Positions 42,591-50,492 of a DNA stretch of 64,000 nucleotides are shown here, one piece after another (position 1 is the stretch's first letter; each line of letters starts with the position of its first letter). The DNA is from DB1 sp049323655 (GTDB lineage: Bacteria; Desulfobacterota; Desulfobulbia; Desulfobulbales; SURF-16): the NCBI GenBank assembly GCA_049323655.1, contig JBMONO010000011.1:1-64000 (forward strand), read 5' to 3'. Below the pieces are notes generated by a model, which saw only the letters and a list, made by a program, of their open reading frames with translations, was not told the origin of the DNA and made no database searches. The translations under genes were made by a program, and so were the position numbers.

Positions 42591-42691
42591 GTCGGAATCG
42601 TCAAAGCCACGATTTCGACTGGCCGTGCTTTGTGGCTCGATGCTTTCACTTTCCCGCCTGCCATGGTTTGCGGGTTTTACGAGACCATCAC
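42591..42691 (+). repeat. Dispersed intergenic repeat R1, copy 3
   Basis: This starts GTCGGAATCGTCAAAGCC, contains CGCCTGCCATGGTTTGCGGG and ends ACGAGACCATCA. A T-rich spacer then leads to TTGATGCAATCGCAAAA, which is an inverted partner of its right end, so a hairpin can form at 42676-42715. It lies between tRNA-Gln and prs. Confidence 0.8.
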
Positions 42692-42782
42692 TTTTTTTTG
42701 ATGCAATCGCAAAAAAAATATATGTTGCTTCCGGCCGGCGGCGCGCTGAAGGAGGCACAACGGAAAGAAGACGGACGGTATC

Positions 42783-43733
42783 ATGGGCAGCCTTAAAGAC
42801 ATCATGATTTTCAGCGGGAACGCCAATCGGCCTCTGGCTAAAGATATTTGTCAGCATCTGAAAATGGAACTCAGCAAGGCTGATGTCAGAAAATTCAGCG
42901 ACGGTGAAACGTATGTTGAAATAGGCGAAAATGTTCGTGGTAAGGATATTTTTGTCGTCCAGCCGACTTGTACCCCGGTCAACGACCATTTAATGGAACT
43001 AATTCTGATGGCCGATGCCCTTCGCCGTGCATCGGCTCGCCGTATTACTGCGGTCATGCCCTATTACGGGTATGCCAGGCAGGACCGCAAGGTAGCGCCC
43101 CGGGTGCCTATTTCGGCCAGGGTGGTCGCTGAAATGCTGATGGCGGTCGGCGTTCGCCGCGTGCTGACCATGGATTTGCATTCCGGGCAGATACAGGGTT
43201 TTTTTAATATTCCGGTTGACAACCTTTATGCCGCCCCTGTTCTTCTGCGCAATATTTCGCAACTTTTTGCCGGAAAAGAGGTTATCATGGTTTCCCCGGA
43301 TGCCGGTGGTGTTGAACGAACCCGAGCCTTTGCCAAAAGGCTTGATGCCGGACTTGCCATCATTGATAAGAGAAGGGAAAGGGCGAATCAATCTCAGGCA
43401 ATGAATGTCATCGGCAACGTTGCCGGCAAGCATGCCGTTCTCCTTGATGACATGGTTGATACTGCAGGAACATTGTGTCAGGCTGCTGAGATTCTTGTCA
43501 AGGAGGGTGCGAAGGAGGTTTATGCCTATTGCACCCATGCGGTTCTTTCCGGTCCGGCGATTGAGCGTATCTCAAACTCCTGTATCACGAAGCTCTTCGT
43601 CACCAATACCATCCCGTTGACAAGTGCGGCGCAGCAGTGCAGCAAGATCAGCGTCCTCTCCGTTTCAGCCCTGCTGGGAGATTCGATACGCTGCATTCAT
43701 TCCGAGGATTCGGTCAGCTCGCTGTTCGTGTGA
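42783..43733 (+). CDS. prs: Ribose-phosphate pyrophosphokinase
   Basis: A 316-residue enzyme making PRPP from ribose 5-phosphate and ATP for purines, pyrimidines and His/Trp synthesis. MIFSGNANRPLAKDICQHL, the flexible-loop KVAPRVPIS, DLHSGQIQGFF and the PRPP loop LLDDMVDTAGT are all present. Its coupling with ispE and rplY/pth is a common bacterial gene order. The 198-bp gap to rplY carries no clear terminator. Confidence 0.96.
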   Translation: MGSLKDIMIFSGNANRPLAKDICQHLKMELSKADVRKFSDGETYVEIGENVRGKDIFVVQPTCTPVNDHLMELILMADALRRASARRITAVMPYYGYARQDRKVAPRVPISARVVAEMLMAVGVRRVLTMDLHSGQIQGFFNIPVDNLYAAPVLLRNISQLFAGKEVIMVSPDAGGVERTRAFAKRLDAGLAIIDKRRERANQSQAMNVIGNVAGKHAVLLDDMVDTAGTLCQAAEILVKEGAKEVYAYCTHAVLSGPAIERISNSCITKLFVTNTIPLTSAAQQCSKISVLSVSALLGDSIRCIHSEDSVSSLFV

Positions 43734-43931
43734 CGGGAGTGGCGCTGGAGAGAAGTATGCATTTCGAGGAATGAGGCGTACTTGGGGACGCCGCAGTGAC
43801 GAGATACTATGCAGCAACGAAACAGTTGGCGACTTTTTGCGGCGCCATCAAATGTTTGAAGTGTGTTACAGGTCATGAACACTCGTTATTGAGTGTATGA
43901 AAAGAGTTTACCGTTTGAGGAGGAGTAAATC

Positions 43932-44507
43932 ATGATACAGATCGATGTATCTGCTCAGGTGAGAAAAAATTTTGGTAAAGGTGCTGCGCGGACGTTGCGC
44001 CGCTCAGGTAAAACTCCAGCGGTTCTGTATGGGCCGAAAAACGAACCCGTGTCCCTGATTCTTGACACCCATTCCTTTACCCAGTCCCTGCTCCTTTTGC
44101 AGAGACGGAATGCGGTATTAAACATTGACATTGATAACGAGGTCGGCCAGGAAAAGCGTCATGTTGTAATCAAAGAGATCCAGGTCGACCCGATCTCGAA
44201 CAGTCTTGAACATGCAGATTTTTATGAAATCGACCTTTCCGCTCCGGCGGTTTTCACTGTTCCGGTCAAATATCACGGCAAGGCCCGTGGTGTCGAGATG
44301 GGCGGCGATATGAGCGTATTCGTCAATCAGGTCAAATTGAAGGGGAACCCCCTTGATATTCCTGACGTGATCGAGGTGGATGTCGCTCCTTTGGGAACGA
44401 ATGAGCAGTATACATGTCAGGATTTGCCGTTGCCAGCTGCCGTGACCCTGGTCGACAAAAAAGACAAGGTGTGCGTTGCGGTCAACGCTCCAGTCAAGGC
44501 TGCCTAA
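43932..44507 (+). CDS. rplY: 50S ribosomal protein bL25, CTC form
   Basis: A 191-residue ribosomal protein that binds 5S rRNA. The N-terminal L25 domain begins MIQIDVSAQVRKNFGKGAARTLRR, followed by a C-terminal TL5/CTC beta domain, which explains the length beyond the 94-aa E. coli form. GAGGAGGAG lies upstream. The gene is closed by a terminator at 44538-44569, after which pth follows. Confidence 0.95.
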   Translation: MIQIDVSAQVRKNFGKGAARTLRRSGKTPAVLYGPKNEPVSLILDTHSFTQSLLLLQRRNAVLNIDIDNEVGQEKRHVVIKEIQVDPISNSLEHADFYEIDLSAPAVFTVPVKYHGKARGVEMGGDMSVFVNQVKLKGNPLDIPDVIEVDVAPLGTNEQYTCQDLPLPAAVTLVDKKDKVCVAVNAPVKAA

Positions 44508-44537
44508 GTTTTGTAACTCGTTTCTTTCGATTTTTGG

Positions 44538-44569
44538 CCGGGAAGAGGTGATCCTTTTCCCGGTTTTTG
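44538..44569 (+). terminator. Intrinsic terminator after rplY
   Basis: CCGGGAAGAGG (44538-44548) pairs with CCTTTTCCCGG (44553-44563) over a 4-nt loop with one G-T wobble, followed by TTTTT. It is a clear rho-independent terminator. Confidence 0.85.
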
Positions 44570-44677
44570 TTTGTCTGTTCCTGCCTTGCCCCGTTTCCTT
44601 GGCTGATGTCGTCCGAGTTCGCCCCCTGCGGCAAGCTTTTTCCGGTTTTGGCGGAACGTTACTCTTTCTGGTGTTCT

Positions 44678-45268
44678 ATGTTTCTGGTGGTCGGATTGGG
44701 TAATCCGGGCAGACACTATCAACTGACCCGGCACAATGTCGGTTTCCTCTGCGCGGATTATCTCGCCGAATTGCTGCGTGTTGATTTTGTTTCAAGCAAG
44801 TGGCAGTCTGAGGTTGCCCGCGGTGTTGTCGAAGGCTGCCAGGTGATTCTTGCCAAACCGCAAACCTACATGAACAGAAGTGGCAGTGCGGTTCAGGCTC
44901 TTGCCGCTTTTTATAAGATCCCTCCGGAAAAAATTATCGTTATTCATGATGATCTCGATATGGCCCCGGGGTGTCTGAAAGTGGTTGTCAACCGCGGGGC
45001 TGGAGGGCACAACGGGATACGTTCACTCATTTCCCATCTCGGCTGTCAAAGCTTTATCCGCATCAAAATCGGTATCGGCAAGCCGATCGATGGGCTGGAT
45101 GTCGAATCCTATGTGTTGCGGGAGTTGTCCTCCGATGAGCATGTCATGCTGGTGCACATGCAAAAAATTGTTGCTGATGCGGTGTCTCTCATTGTCAGCA
45201 AAGGGGTTGAGGCGGCAATGAACCGGATTAATTGTCTCAAGCGTCTCGTTGTGGATAACACCCCCTGA
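44678..45268 (+). CDS. pth: Peptidyl-tRNA hydrolase
   Basis: A 196-residue enzyme that frees tRNA from dropped-off peptidyl-tRNA. GLGNPGRHYQLTRHNVGF holds the catalytic His, and KPQTYMNRSGSAV and GGHNGIRSLISHLG are the usual conserved blocks. The ATG at 44678 gives the normal Pth start; an upstream in-frame part lacks similarity. It follows rplY, the usual neighbour. Confidence 0.95.
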   Translation: MFLVVGLGNPGRHYQLTRHNVGFLCADYLAELLRVDFVSSKWQSEVARGVVEGCQVILAKPQTYMNRSGSAVQALAAFYKIPPEKIIVIHDDLDMAPGCLKVVVNRGAGGHNGIRSLISHLGCQSFIRIKIGIGKPIDGLDVESYVLRELSSDEHVMLVHMQKIVADAVSLIVSKGVEAAMNRINCLKRLVVDNTP

Positions 45269-45347
45269 CTGTCCGGCTGTCTCCACCCTGTCACCATGTT
45301 CGGCACCTTTCGAACGATTGTTTGCCAAAAGCGACATGACATGGTAA

Positions 45348-45365
45348 TATAATACATTATGTATT
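45348..45365 (+). promoter_or_regulatory. TATAAT box overlapping a palindrome upstream of carD
   Basis: TATAAT (45348-45353) overlaps the perfect inverted repeat AATACAT-T-ATGTATT (45351-45365). No good -35 at 17 nt was found (TTGCCA is at 20 nt). If active, the leader to carD would be about 170 nt. The surrounding 45269-45530 gap also ends in a TTTGCGAGACCGTCTAACATTG-like tail (45458-45488), resembling the R1 repeat end. Confidence 0.35.
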
Positions 45366-45530
45366 GAAATGCCGGAGACGTGAAAGACTCGTCATCAGCC
45401 GGACTACTACCCATTCGCCCTTGAGGCATTTCTGTGCCATCACGCTCCACGGCGATTGATCGACTGTTTGCGAGACCGTCTAACATTGTTGTGCCGTTTT
45501 TTTTAAATTGAGGCAGGCAAGGGGGAAGGT

Positions 45531-46013
45531 GTGTTCAATAAAGGCGATATGGCGGTGTATCCCGCCCACGGTGTTGGTGTCATCCAGGCGATTGAAAACA
45601 GACTGGTCGGAGATCGTATGCAATCTTTTTATGTCATGCGGATCATCGACACCAGTATGGTGGTCATGATTCCCACCTCCACCAGTGAAAACGTCGGCCT
45701 GCGTGGTATCATCTCTTCTGCTGAGGCGGAAAGGGTATTTGATATTCTGAAAGACAGGGATGTCGAAATCCAGTCGCAGCCGTGGAATCAGCGTTACCGG
45801 CAGTATATGGAAAAGATCAAAACCGGTTCTGTCTATAAGATAGCCGGCGTGCTGCGTGACCTCTATCTGCTGAAAGAAGACAAGGATCTCTCTTTCGGGG
45901 AGAGAAAGATGCTGGATACGGCCAAAAGTCTTCTGATGAAGGAGATTGCCCTCGCCAATAAGGTGCGCGAGGATCAGGTCGAAAAAGACATTGAACGCAT
46001 ATTCGATAACTGA
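45531..46013 (+). CDS. CarD-family transcription regulator
   Basis: A 160-residue protein with a CarD/TRCF RNA polymerase-interacting domain at the N-terminus (FNKGDMAVYPAHGVGVIQAIE) and a helical C-terminal DNA-binding domain (DLSFGERKMLDTAKSLLMKEIALA). Such proteins stabilise open promoter complexes, often at rRNA promoters. The start is GTG with a GGGGGAAGG ribosome binding site close upstream. It lies between pth and rluD, probably in a transcription unit of its own. Confidence 0.92.
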   Translation: MFNKGDMAVYPAHGVGVIQAIENRLVGDRMQSFYVMRIIDTSMVVMIPTSTSENVGLRGIISSAEAERVFDILKDRDVEIQSQPWNQRYRQYMEKIKTGSVYKIAGVLRDLYLLKEDKDLSFGERKMLDTAKSLLMKEIALANKVREDQVEKDIERIFDN

Positions 46014-46090
46014 CGGCGCGCCTTGATTGTCGCGTTTTCGCCTGCTTTCCGGTTGGTTTTTTTCGATTGAGTCATCCAGATTCGCAGTTC

Positions 46091-47029
46091 ATGCGACAGA
46101 AGAATCTCACTCTTTCTGTCCTGCCCACCCAGACCGGCAAACGACTCGATCACCTGCTGAACGATCATCCCGGATGTGCCGACCTGACTCGTTCCCGAAT
46201 TCAACAGCTTATCCGGGGCGGGAATGTCCTGGTCGACGGTGAAGTGAAAAAAACCGGATATCGACTCCGTGGGGGCGAAACGATTCATATTGTTCTCCCG
46301 CCACCCGAGCCTTCTTCTCTTGTCCCTCAGGATCTCGATCTTCTCATTCTTTTTGAAGACAACGACGTCGTTGTTGTCGCGAAACCGCCCGGACTCGTTG
46401 TTCATCCATCCCATGGACATGGTAGCGGCACCCTGGTCCATGGTCTGCTTCATCACTGCTCCCACTTGTCCGGAAAAAGCGGCCTGATACGACCGGGAAT
46501 TGTCCATCGTCTGGACAAGGATACCTCAGGCGTGATGGTGGCGGCAAAAACCGACATCGCACATCAGCGGCTGGTTGAACAATTCAAAGAAAGAACGGTA
46601 CAAAAAACCTATCTGGCCATTCTTGCCGGTGTCCCGAAAGACAAGTCCGGTCGTCTTGTCACCATGATCGGACGTCACCCTGTTGATCGGAAAAAGATGG
46701 CGGTTCTTGAAAGGGGTGGGCGTGAAGCGATCACCAACTGGCGTGTCCTTGAGGAATTCCCGAACGGTTTTTCCTTTGTCGAGGTGCGGCTGGAAACGGG
46801 CAGAACACATCAGATTCGTGTTCATATGGCGTATCTCAGCTGCCCTGTCGCCGGTGATCCGGTCTACGGGGGTAAAAAAAGCAACATTCCGGCGCCTCTG
46901 ATTTCCCGTCAATGTCTGCATTCGCACGTTTTATCCTTTCGCCATCCGATTAGCGGCTTCCCAATGTCATTTGTTGCCCCCCTGTGGCCGGATATGGAGG
47001 AGGTTCTGCACCTGCTCCGAAATCCTTAG
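46091..47029 (+). CDS. RluD-family pseudouridine synthase
   Basis: A 312-residue 23S rRNA-type pseudouridine synthase. The N-terminal S4-like RNA-binding part (RLDHLLNDH, GGNVLVDGEVKKTGYRL) is followed by the catalytic domain with the motif PGIVHRLDKDTSGVMV holding the catalytic Asp, and by ETGRTHQIRVHMAYL. RluD-type enzymes modify helix 69, but the exact substrate is not read from sequence. ATG 46091 is chosen; TTG 46067 would add 8 residues. Confidence 0.93.
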   Translation: MRQKNLTLSVLPTQTGKRLDHLLNDHPGCADLTRSRIQQLIRGGNVLVDGEVKKTGYRLRGGETIHIVLPPPEPSSLVPQDLDLLILFEDNDVVVVAKPPGLVVHPSHGHGSGTLVHGLLHHCSHLSGKSGLIRPGIVHRLDKDTSGVMVAAKTDIAHQRLVEQFKERTVQKTYLAILAGVPKDKSGRLVTMIGRHPVDRKKMAVLERGGREAITNWRVLEEFPNGFSFVEVRLETGRTHQIRVHMAYLSCPVAGDPVYGGKKSNIPAPLISRQCLHSHVLSFRHPISGFPMSFVAPLWPDMEEVLHLLRNP

Positions 47030-47061
47030 CATTTTCCGTCAGCAGCATCCTGGTCGGCGTT

Positions 47062-47841
47062 ATGGTTATCCTCTCTTTTAACGGGAATCTTGTTGATCTG
47101 CTTCCCCGACGCTATGGGCGCGCATCGGTTCTTTCCGTTGATCTGCAGCGTGAAGCCTCTGTCAAGGATGTCGTTGAATCTTTCGGTGTGCCGCACCCGG
47201 AGATCGCAAAGATAGTGGTTGATGGCATTGAGGTTGATTTCGCGTGTCGAGTCCGGGGTCAGATGCACATCGAAATATATCCTCTTTCCCCGGCAACCGA
47301 TTTTCTTTCTCCATCAATGCTGCGTCCGCAGCCTCTTTCTGGATATCGTTTCATTGCCGATACCAATGTGCGGAAATTGGGGGTCTGTTTGCGTCAACTC
47401 GGATTCGACACCATGCTGGCAGATGGTTTGCGTGACAACCGGATTGCCGCCATTGCCGGTTGTCAGCGACGTATTCTCCTGACCCGTGATCGTGGATTGC
47501 TGAAACGGAAAATCGTCGAATTCGGTCATCTTGTCCGGGAAAAATCTCCCCCGGCCCAGCTTCGGGAGGTGGTCGCTCTCTATGGTCTGCGAGGTGCGAT
47601 AAAGGCGTTTACCCGCTGCCTTCGGTGCAACGGAATGCTTGTGCCGGTCGAAAAAAAGGAGGTGCTCCCCCGTCTTCAGCCCCTGACCAAACTGTATTAC
47701 GATGTGTTTCATCGGTGCAGCAGTTGTGGCCAGGTATACTGGAGCGGTTCCCATCGGGAGAAAATGGGTAGGGAGCTCGACGATCTTTTATCTTGCGACG
47801 AAACGAGAGAAAAGGGCTTTCCGGCTGACAGGGAAGAGTAA
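47062..47841 (+). CDS. Mut7-C ubiquitin-like plus Mut7-C RNase domain protein
   Basis: A 259-residue protein with an N-terminal ubiquitin-like fold (VILSFNGNLVDLLP ... VDGIEVDF, about 1-75) and a C-terminal Mut7-C/DUF82 PIN-like domain (FIADTNVRKLGVCLRQLGFDT, LLTRDRGLLKR). The zinc ribbon is CLRCNGML and CSSCGQVYW. A PIN-like nuclease acting on RNA is likely, but the target is unknown. ATG 47062 starts the ubiquitin-like fold; a GTG at 46984 would overlap rluD by 46 nt. Confidence 0.85.
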   Translation: MVILSFNGNLVDLLPRRYGRASVLSVDLQREASVKDVVESFGVPHPEIAKIVVDGIEVDFACRVRGQMHIEIYPLSPATDFLSPSMLRPQPLSGYRFIADTNVRKLGVCLRQLGFDTMLADGLRDNRIAAIAGCQRRILLTRDRGLLKRKIVEFGHLVREKSPPAQLREVVALYGLRGAIKAFTRCLRCNGMLVPVEKKEVLPRLQPLTKLYYDVFHRCSSCGQVYWSGSHREKMGRELDDLLSCDETREKGFPADREE

Positions 47842-47890
47842 TGCGCGGCAAAAAAAAGGGGTTCAGGTGGAATCCTGAACCCTGGAAAAA

Positions 47891-47968
47891 TGGGGTGAGC
47901 GATGGGACTCGAACCCACGACCGTCGGAGCCACAATCCGATGCTACCACCAGCTGAGCTACGCTCACC
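47891..47968 (-). tRNA. tRNA-His (anticodon GTG)
   Basis: On the minus strand GGTGAGCG pairs with CGCTCACC over 8 bp, including the extra G(-1):C73 pair typical of tRNA-His, and CCA is encoded. The anticodon loop TTGTGGC gives anticodon GTG. The T loop is TTCGAGT. Confidence 0.95.
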
Positions 47969-48112
47969 GTCCAATCTGTTATGCTTTTTATGCTAACAGC
48001 GGGGATTTATAATATTTATTTCCCCCGCTGGCAAGGTAAAAGTGCGGTACCCTAAAAAAAGGTGATTCCCTGTCAGTTGCCACAAAAAAAATCATTCGGT
48101 TGCCATGGCTGA

Positions 48113-48769
48113 TTAAAACTCCCGGTTGCAGTGTTTGCAGACCTTTGCCTGTTTTTTGATGATCTCCTGACAGGCCGGGCATTCCTTTTTGAAGTTTGCC
48201 TGCAGTATCCGGTCGATGGCCAGGTTGGCGTTCTGCTCTACGTCGGTGTTGGCGAAGGTGTGATTGCGGATCGGATCAATGCAGTCAAGATCATTCATGT
48301 CAACGAGGAGCTGACAGGCCCGTATCCGTCCCTCCAAACCGGCGCATTCATCGAGAATAAGCGTCAGCAGGGGCTTCAGGTCATGCTTTTCAATGCAACC
48401 GTTTAATTCCTGCAACGCCTCTTTCTCTTTTTGGTAACGGACATTCTGTTTGCGAAGGGTCTCCGGGTCGATGATGCAGCCGGTGAAGGCCTCCCTGCTG
48501 CCGACCATGATCAGTTCCCCTTTTTTTTCACCGGGGAGCAGCATGTAACGATACGAGCCGGCATGGCCGTATTGATCTTCGATATGTTTCCAGCCGCGTT
48601 CATAGATGGGACACTCATCATTGAGGCAGATAAACATGACGTCGCATCCCCAGCCGAGACCGTCACCGATATGAAACGGCGGTGTCTCGCAACAGGAAAG
48701 CCGGGTCTTACAATGGGGACAATAATGTTCTTCTTCGGCATATTTGATACACGCGTCATAGGTCAGCAT
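48113..48769 (-). CDS. Zinc-ribbon protein of unknown function
   Basis: A 218-residue protein with several zinc-binding cysteine pairs: CPHC (17-20) with CC and CLNDECP nearby, and a C-terminal ribbon CPACQEI-CKHC. The middle is helical (LLTLILDECAGLEGRIRACQLLVDM), perhaps HEAT-like. The start at 48769 has a GGAG-like sequence upstream. No enzymatic motif is seen. It may bind nucleic acid or a partner protein, but this is not determined. It is divergent from the small ORF at 48800. Confidence 0.75.
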   Translation of the reverse strand: MLTYDACIKYAEEEHYCPHCKTRLSCCETPPFHIGDGLGWGCDVMFICLNDECPIYERGWKHIEDQYGHAGSYRYMLLPGEKKGELIMVGSREAFTGCIIDPETLRKQNVRYQKEKEALQELNGCIEKHDLKPLLTLILDECAGLEGRIRACQLLVDMNDLDCIDPIRNHTFANTDVEQNANLAIDRILQANFKKECPACQEIIKKQAKVCKHCNREF

Positions 48770-48799
48770 CGGTTAGAAACTCCTTTTCTTAATAAGGAT

Positions 48800-48997
48800 A
48801 TGGTTAGTGTGCAGGATGTCATAAAGTGCATCCGCCCGCTGCTTGGGCTTTCTCCGGGGCGGGTATGGTTGCCGGAACAGGGACAATGTCTGTTCTACGG
48901 TTCTTCCGGCGATTGCGGTACCGTGCATATATCCGTGGACCCGGATAAAGGAATAATAGTTCGTCAGCTGCCGAACTGCCGGTCGTCAAAAGGGTAG
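48800..48997 (+). CDS. Possible small protein of 65 aa
   Basis: An ORF of 65 codons from ATG 48800 (alternative GTG 48809), preceded by AAGGA only 1-10 nt upstream. The product contains four cysteines and a plausible globular stretch (GSSGDCGTVHISVDPDKGIIV). It starts divergently from the zinc-ribbon gene, 30 bp away. It could be real or chance; no family is recognised. Confidence 0.3.
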   Translation: MVSVQDVIKCIRPLLGLSPGRVWLPEQGQCLFYGSSGDCGTVHISVDPDKGIIVRQLPNCRSSKG

Positions 48998-49059
48998 GCG
49001 AGGGCCAGCAAAAGCAACAGGAGTATATAGAGAAGAATGTCAGGAATATTTTTTTTCAT
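48964..49059 (-). CDS. Possible 31-aa single-pass membrane peptide
   Basis: The ORF starts at ATG 49059 and reads MKKNIPDILLYILLLLLLAL and a short polar tail. This is a basic N-terminus followed by a strongly hydrophobic run. It overlaps the small ORF at 48800-48997 on the other strand. No ribosome binding site is clear. It would be of the small single-pass membrane peptide type. The call rests only on its composition. Confidence 0.25.
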   Translation of the reverse strand: MKKNIPDILLYILLLLLLALAYPFDDRQFGS

Positions 49060-49396
49060 GTATGCAAAATAACGCAGAAAACGGCGGAAATCAACCCGGT
49101 GAATGGCCATTCATTTTTTTTGAATGTAAGGGGAAATGGGTTTTGTTGTGTAACATATTGAAATTGTAATTTTTTGTTGGTATAATTTTTTGTTTTGGTT
49201 TGACCGGAAAAGAAAAGCGATTGACTTTTTAACTGTGGAAAAGTAAATAATTTGCCTAATTACTGACCTTGTTGGGGCATTTCGCCAAGTCTTCCAGATG
49301 AATTCCTGATGGATATCACCGTGGCCCTTCCTGTGCGCGAAAGTCGTGGACACGGGGGGAGCCGGTTCGCTATGAGTACAGACGGTTAATGTGAAA
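49060..49396. other. AT-rich intergenic region before purM
   Basis: No gene is supported here. The stretch is A/T-rich up to 49260 and then becomes GC-rich. A weak promoter, TTGACT (49221-49226) with AATAAT 19 nt later (49246-49251), could serve purM. A GC-rich hairpin-capable stretch lies at about 49315-49375, and a 26-codon ORF there is not supported by a ribosome binding site. Confidence 0.4.
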
Positions 49397-50449
49397 ATGG
49401 ATTCAAAACACAGTTCGAGATATGCCGAATCAGGCGTTGATATTGACAAGGGAAATCAATTTGTCAAGAATATCAAACCGTTGGTTGCAGCTACTTTCCG
49501 GCGTGGGGTGTTGACCGACATTGGCGGCTTCGGCGGGCTGTTTGCCATTGGTGGTGATCGTTTTTCCGATCCCGTCCTGGTCGCCTCCACTGATGGGGTC
49601 GGGACAAAATTAAAAATCGCCAGTCTTTGTAATATTCATGACACTATCGGCATTGATCTGGTCGCCATGTGTGTCAACGATATTGTTGTTTCCGGTGCGC
49701 AACCCTTGTTCTTTCTTGATTATTTTGCCATCGGTAAACTCGATCTCGATGTGGCGACAGCCGTTGTCAAGGGTATTGCCAAGGGCTGCGAAATCGCCAA
49801 ATGCTCTCTTATCGGTGGCGAAACCGCCGAAATGCCCGGTCTTTACCATGGCGGGGATTATGACCTCGCCGGTTTTGTTGTCGGCATTGCCGAGCGGGAC
49901 AAAATTATTGACGGTTCGGAGATCAAGGTCGGCGACAAACTCATCGGGCTCGCTTCCAGCGGTATTCACAGTAACGGCTATTCCCTGGTGCGGAAAATCT
50001 GTTTTGAAGAGCTTGGGTTAACCGTCTCTGATCATGTGCCGGAACTGAACGCCACCCTCGGTGACGAACTGCTGAAACCGACCCGGATCTACGTCGAACC
50101 ATTGCTGAACCTTTTCAAGAATTTCAAGGTGCGCGGCCTTGTCCATATCACCGGCGGCGGTTTCACCGACAATATTCCCAGGGTGCTGCCAAAGGGAACA
50201 AAGGCCTGTATTCGTCAGGCGAGCTGGCCCATGTTGCCGATCTTCAGTTTCCTGCAGGGAAAAGGCAGGATTTCCGCTGAAGAGATGTATCGAACCTTCA
50301 ACTGCGGTATCGGCATGGTCCTTATCGTTGATTCCCGTATCGTTGATGACGTTTCCCAGCAGCTGACCGCCCTCGGCGAAGTCCCGTACGTAATCGGCGA
50401 GGTGGCGGTGAAGCGGGATGATGAAGAAGCGGTCGAATATCTTGATTGA
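49397..50449 (+). CDS. purM: Phosphoribosylformylglycinamidine cyclo-ligase
   Basis: A 350-residue enzyme of purine synthesis that closes the imidazole ring using ATP. It has YAESGVDIDKGNQFV, DGVGTKLKIA, GLYHGGDYDLAGF and an AIR-synthase-type C-terminal half with GGGFTDNIPRVLPKG. ATG 49397 is preferred; a GTG at 49391 is in frame. It is followed after 43 nt by the convergent pilS. Confidence 0.95.
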   Translation: MDSKHSSRYAESGVDIDKGNQFVKNIKPLVAATFRRGVLTDIGGFGGLFAIGGDRFSDPVLVASTDGVGTKLKIASLCNIHDTIGIDLVAMCVNDIVVSGAQPLFFLDYFAIGKLDLDVATAVVKGIAKGCEIAKCSLIGGETAEMPGLYHGGDYDLAGFVVGIAERDKIIDGSEIKVGDKLIGLASSGIHSNGYSLVRKICFEELGLTVSDHVPELNATLGDELLKPTRIYVEPLLNLFKNFKVRGLVHITGGGFTDNIPRVLPKGTKACIRQASWPMLPIFSFLQGKGRISAEEMYRTFNCGIGMVLIVDSRIVDDVSQQLTALGEVPYVIGEVAVKRDDEEAVEYLD

Positions 50450-50492
50450 TTCGGCTTCTTTTTTGTTTCTTGGCCGGATTTTTTGAAGCCGG

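Noticed and set aside
49297..49390. Riboswitch or 26-codon leader before purM
   Set aside because: A GC-rich hairpin-like stretch is present, but it does not match a known purine riboswitch core (no conserved PurR or xpt-type core was seen).
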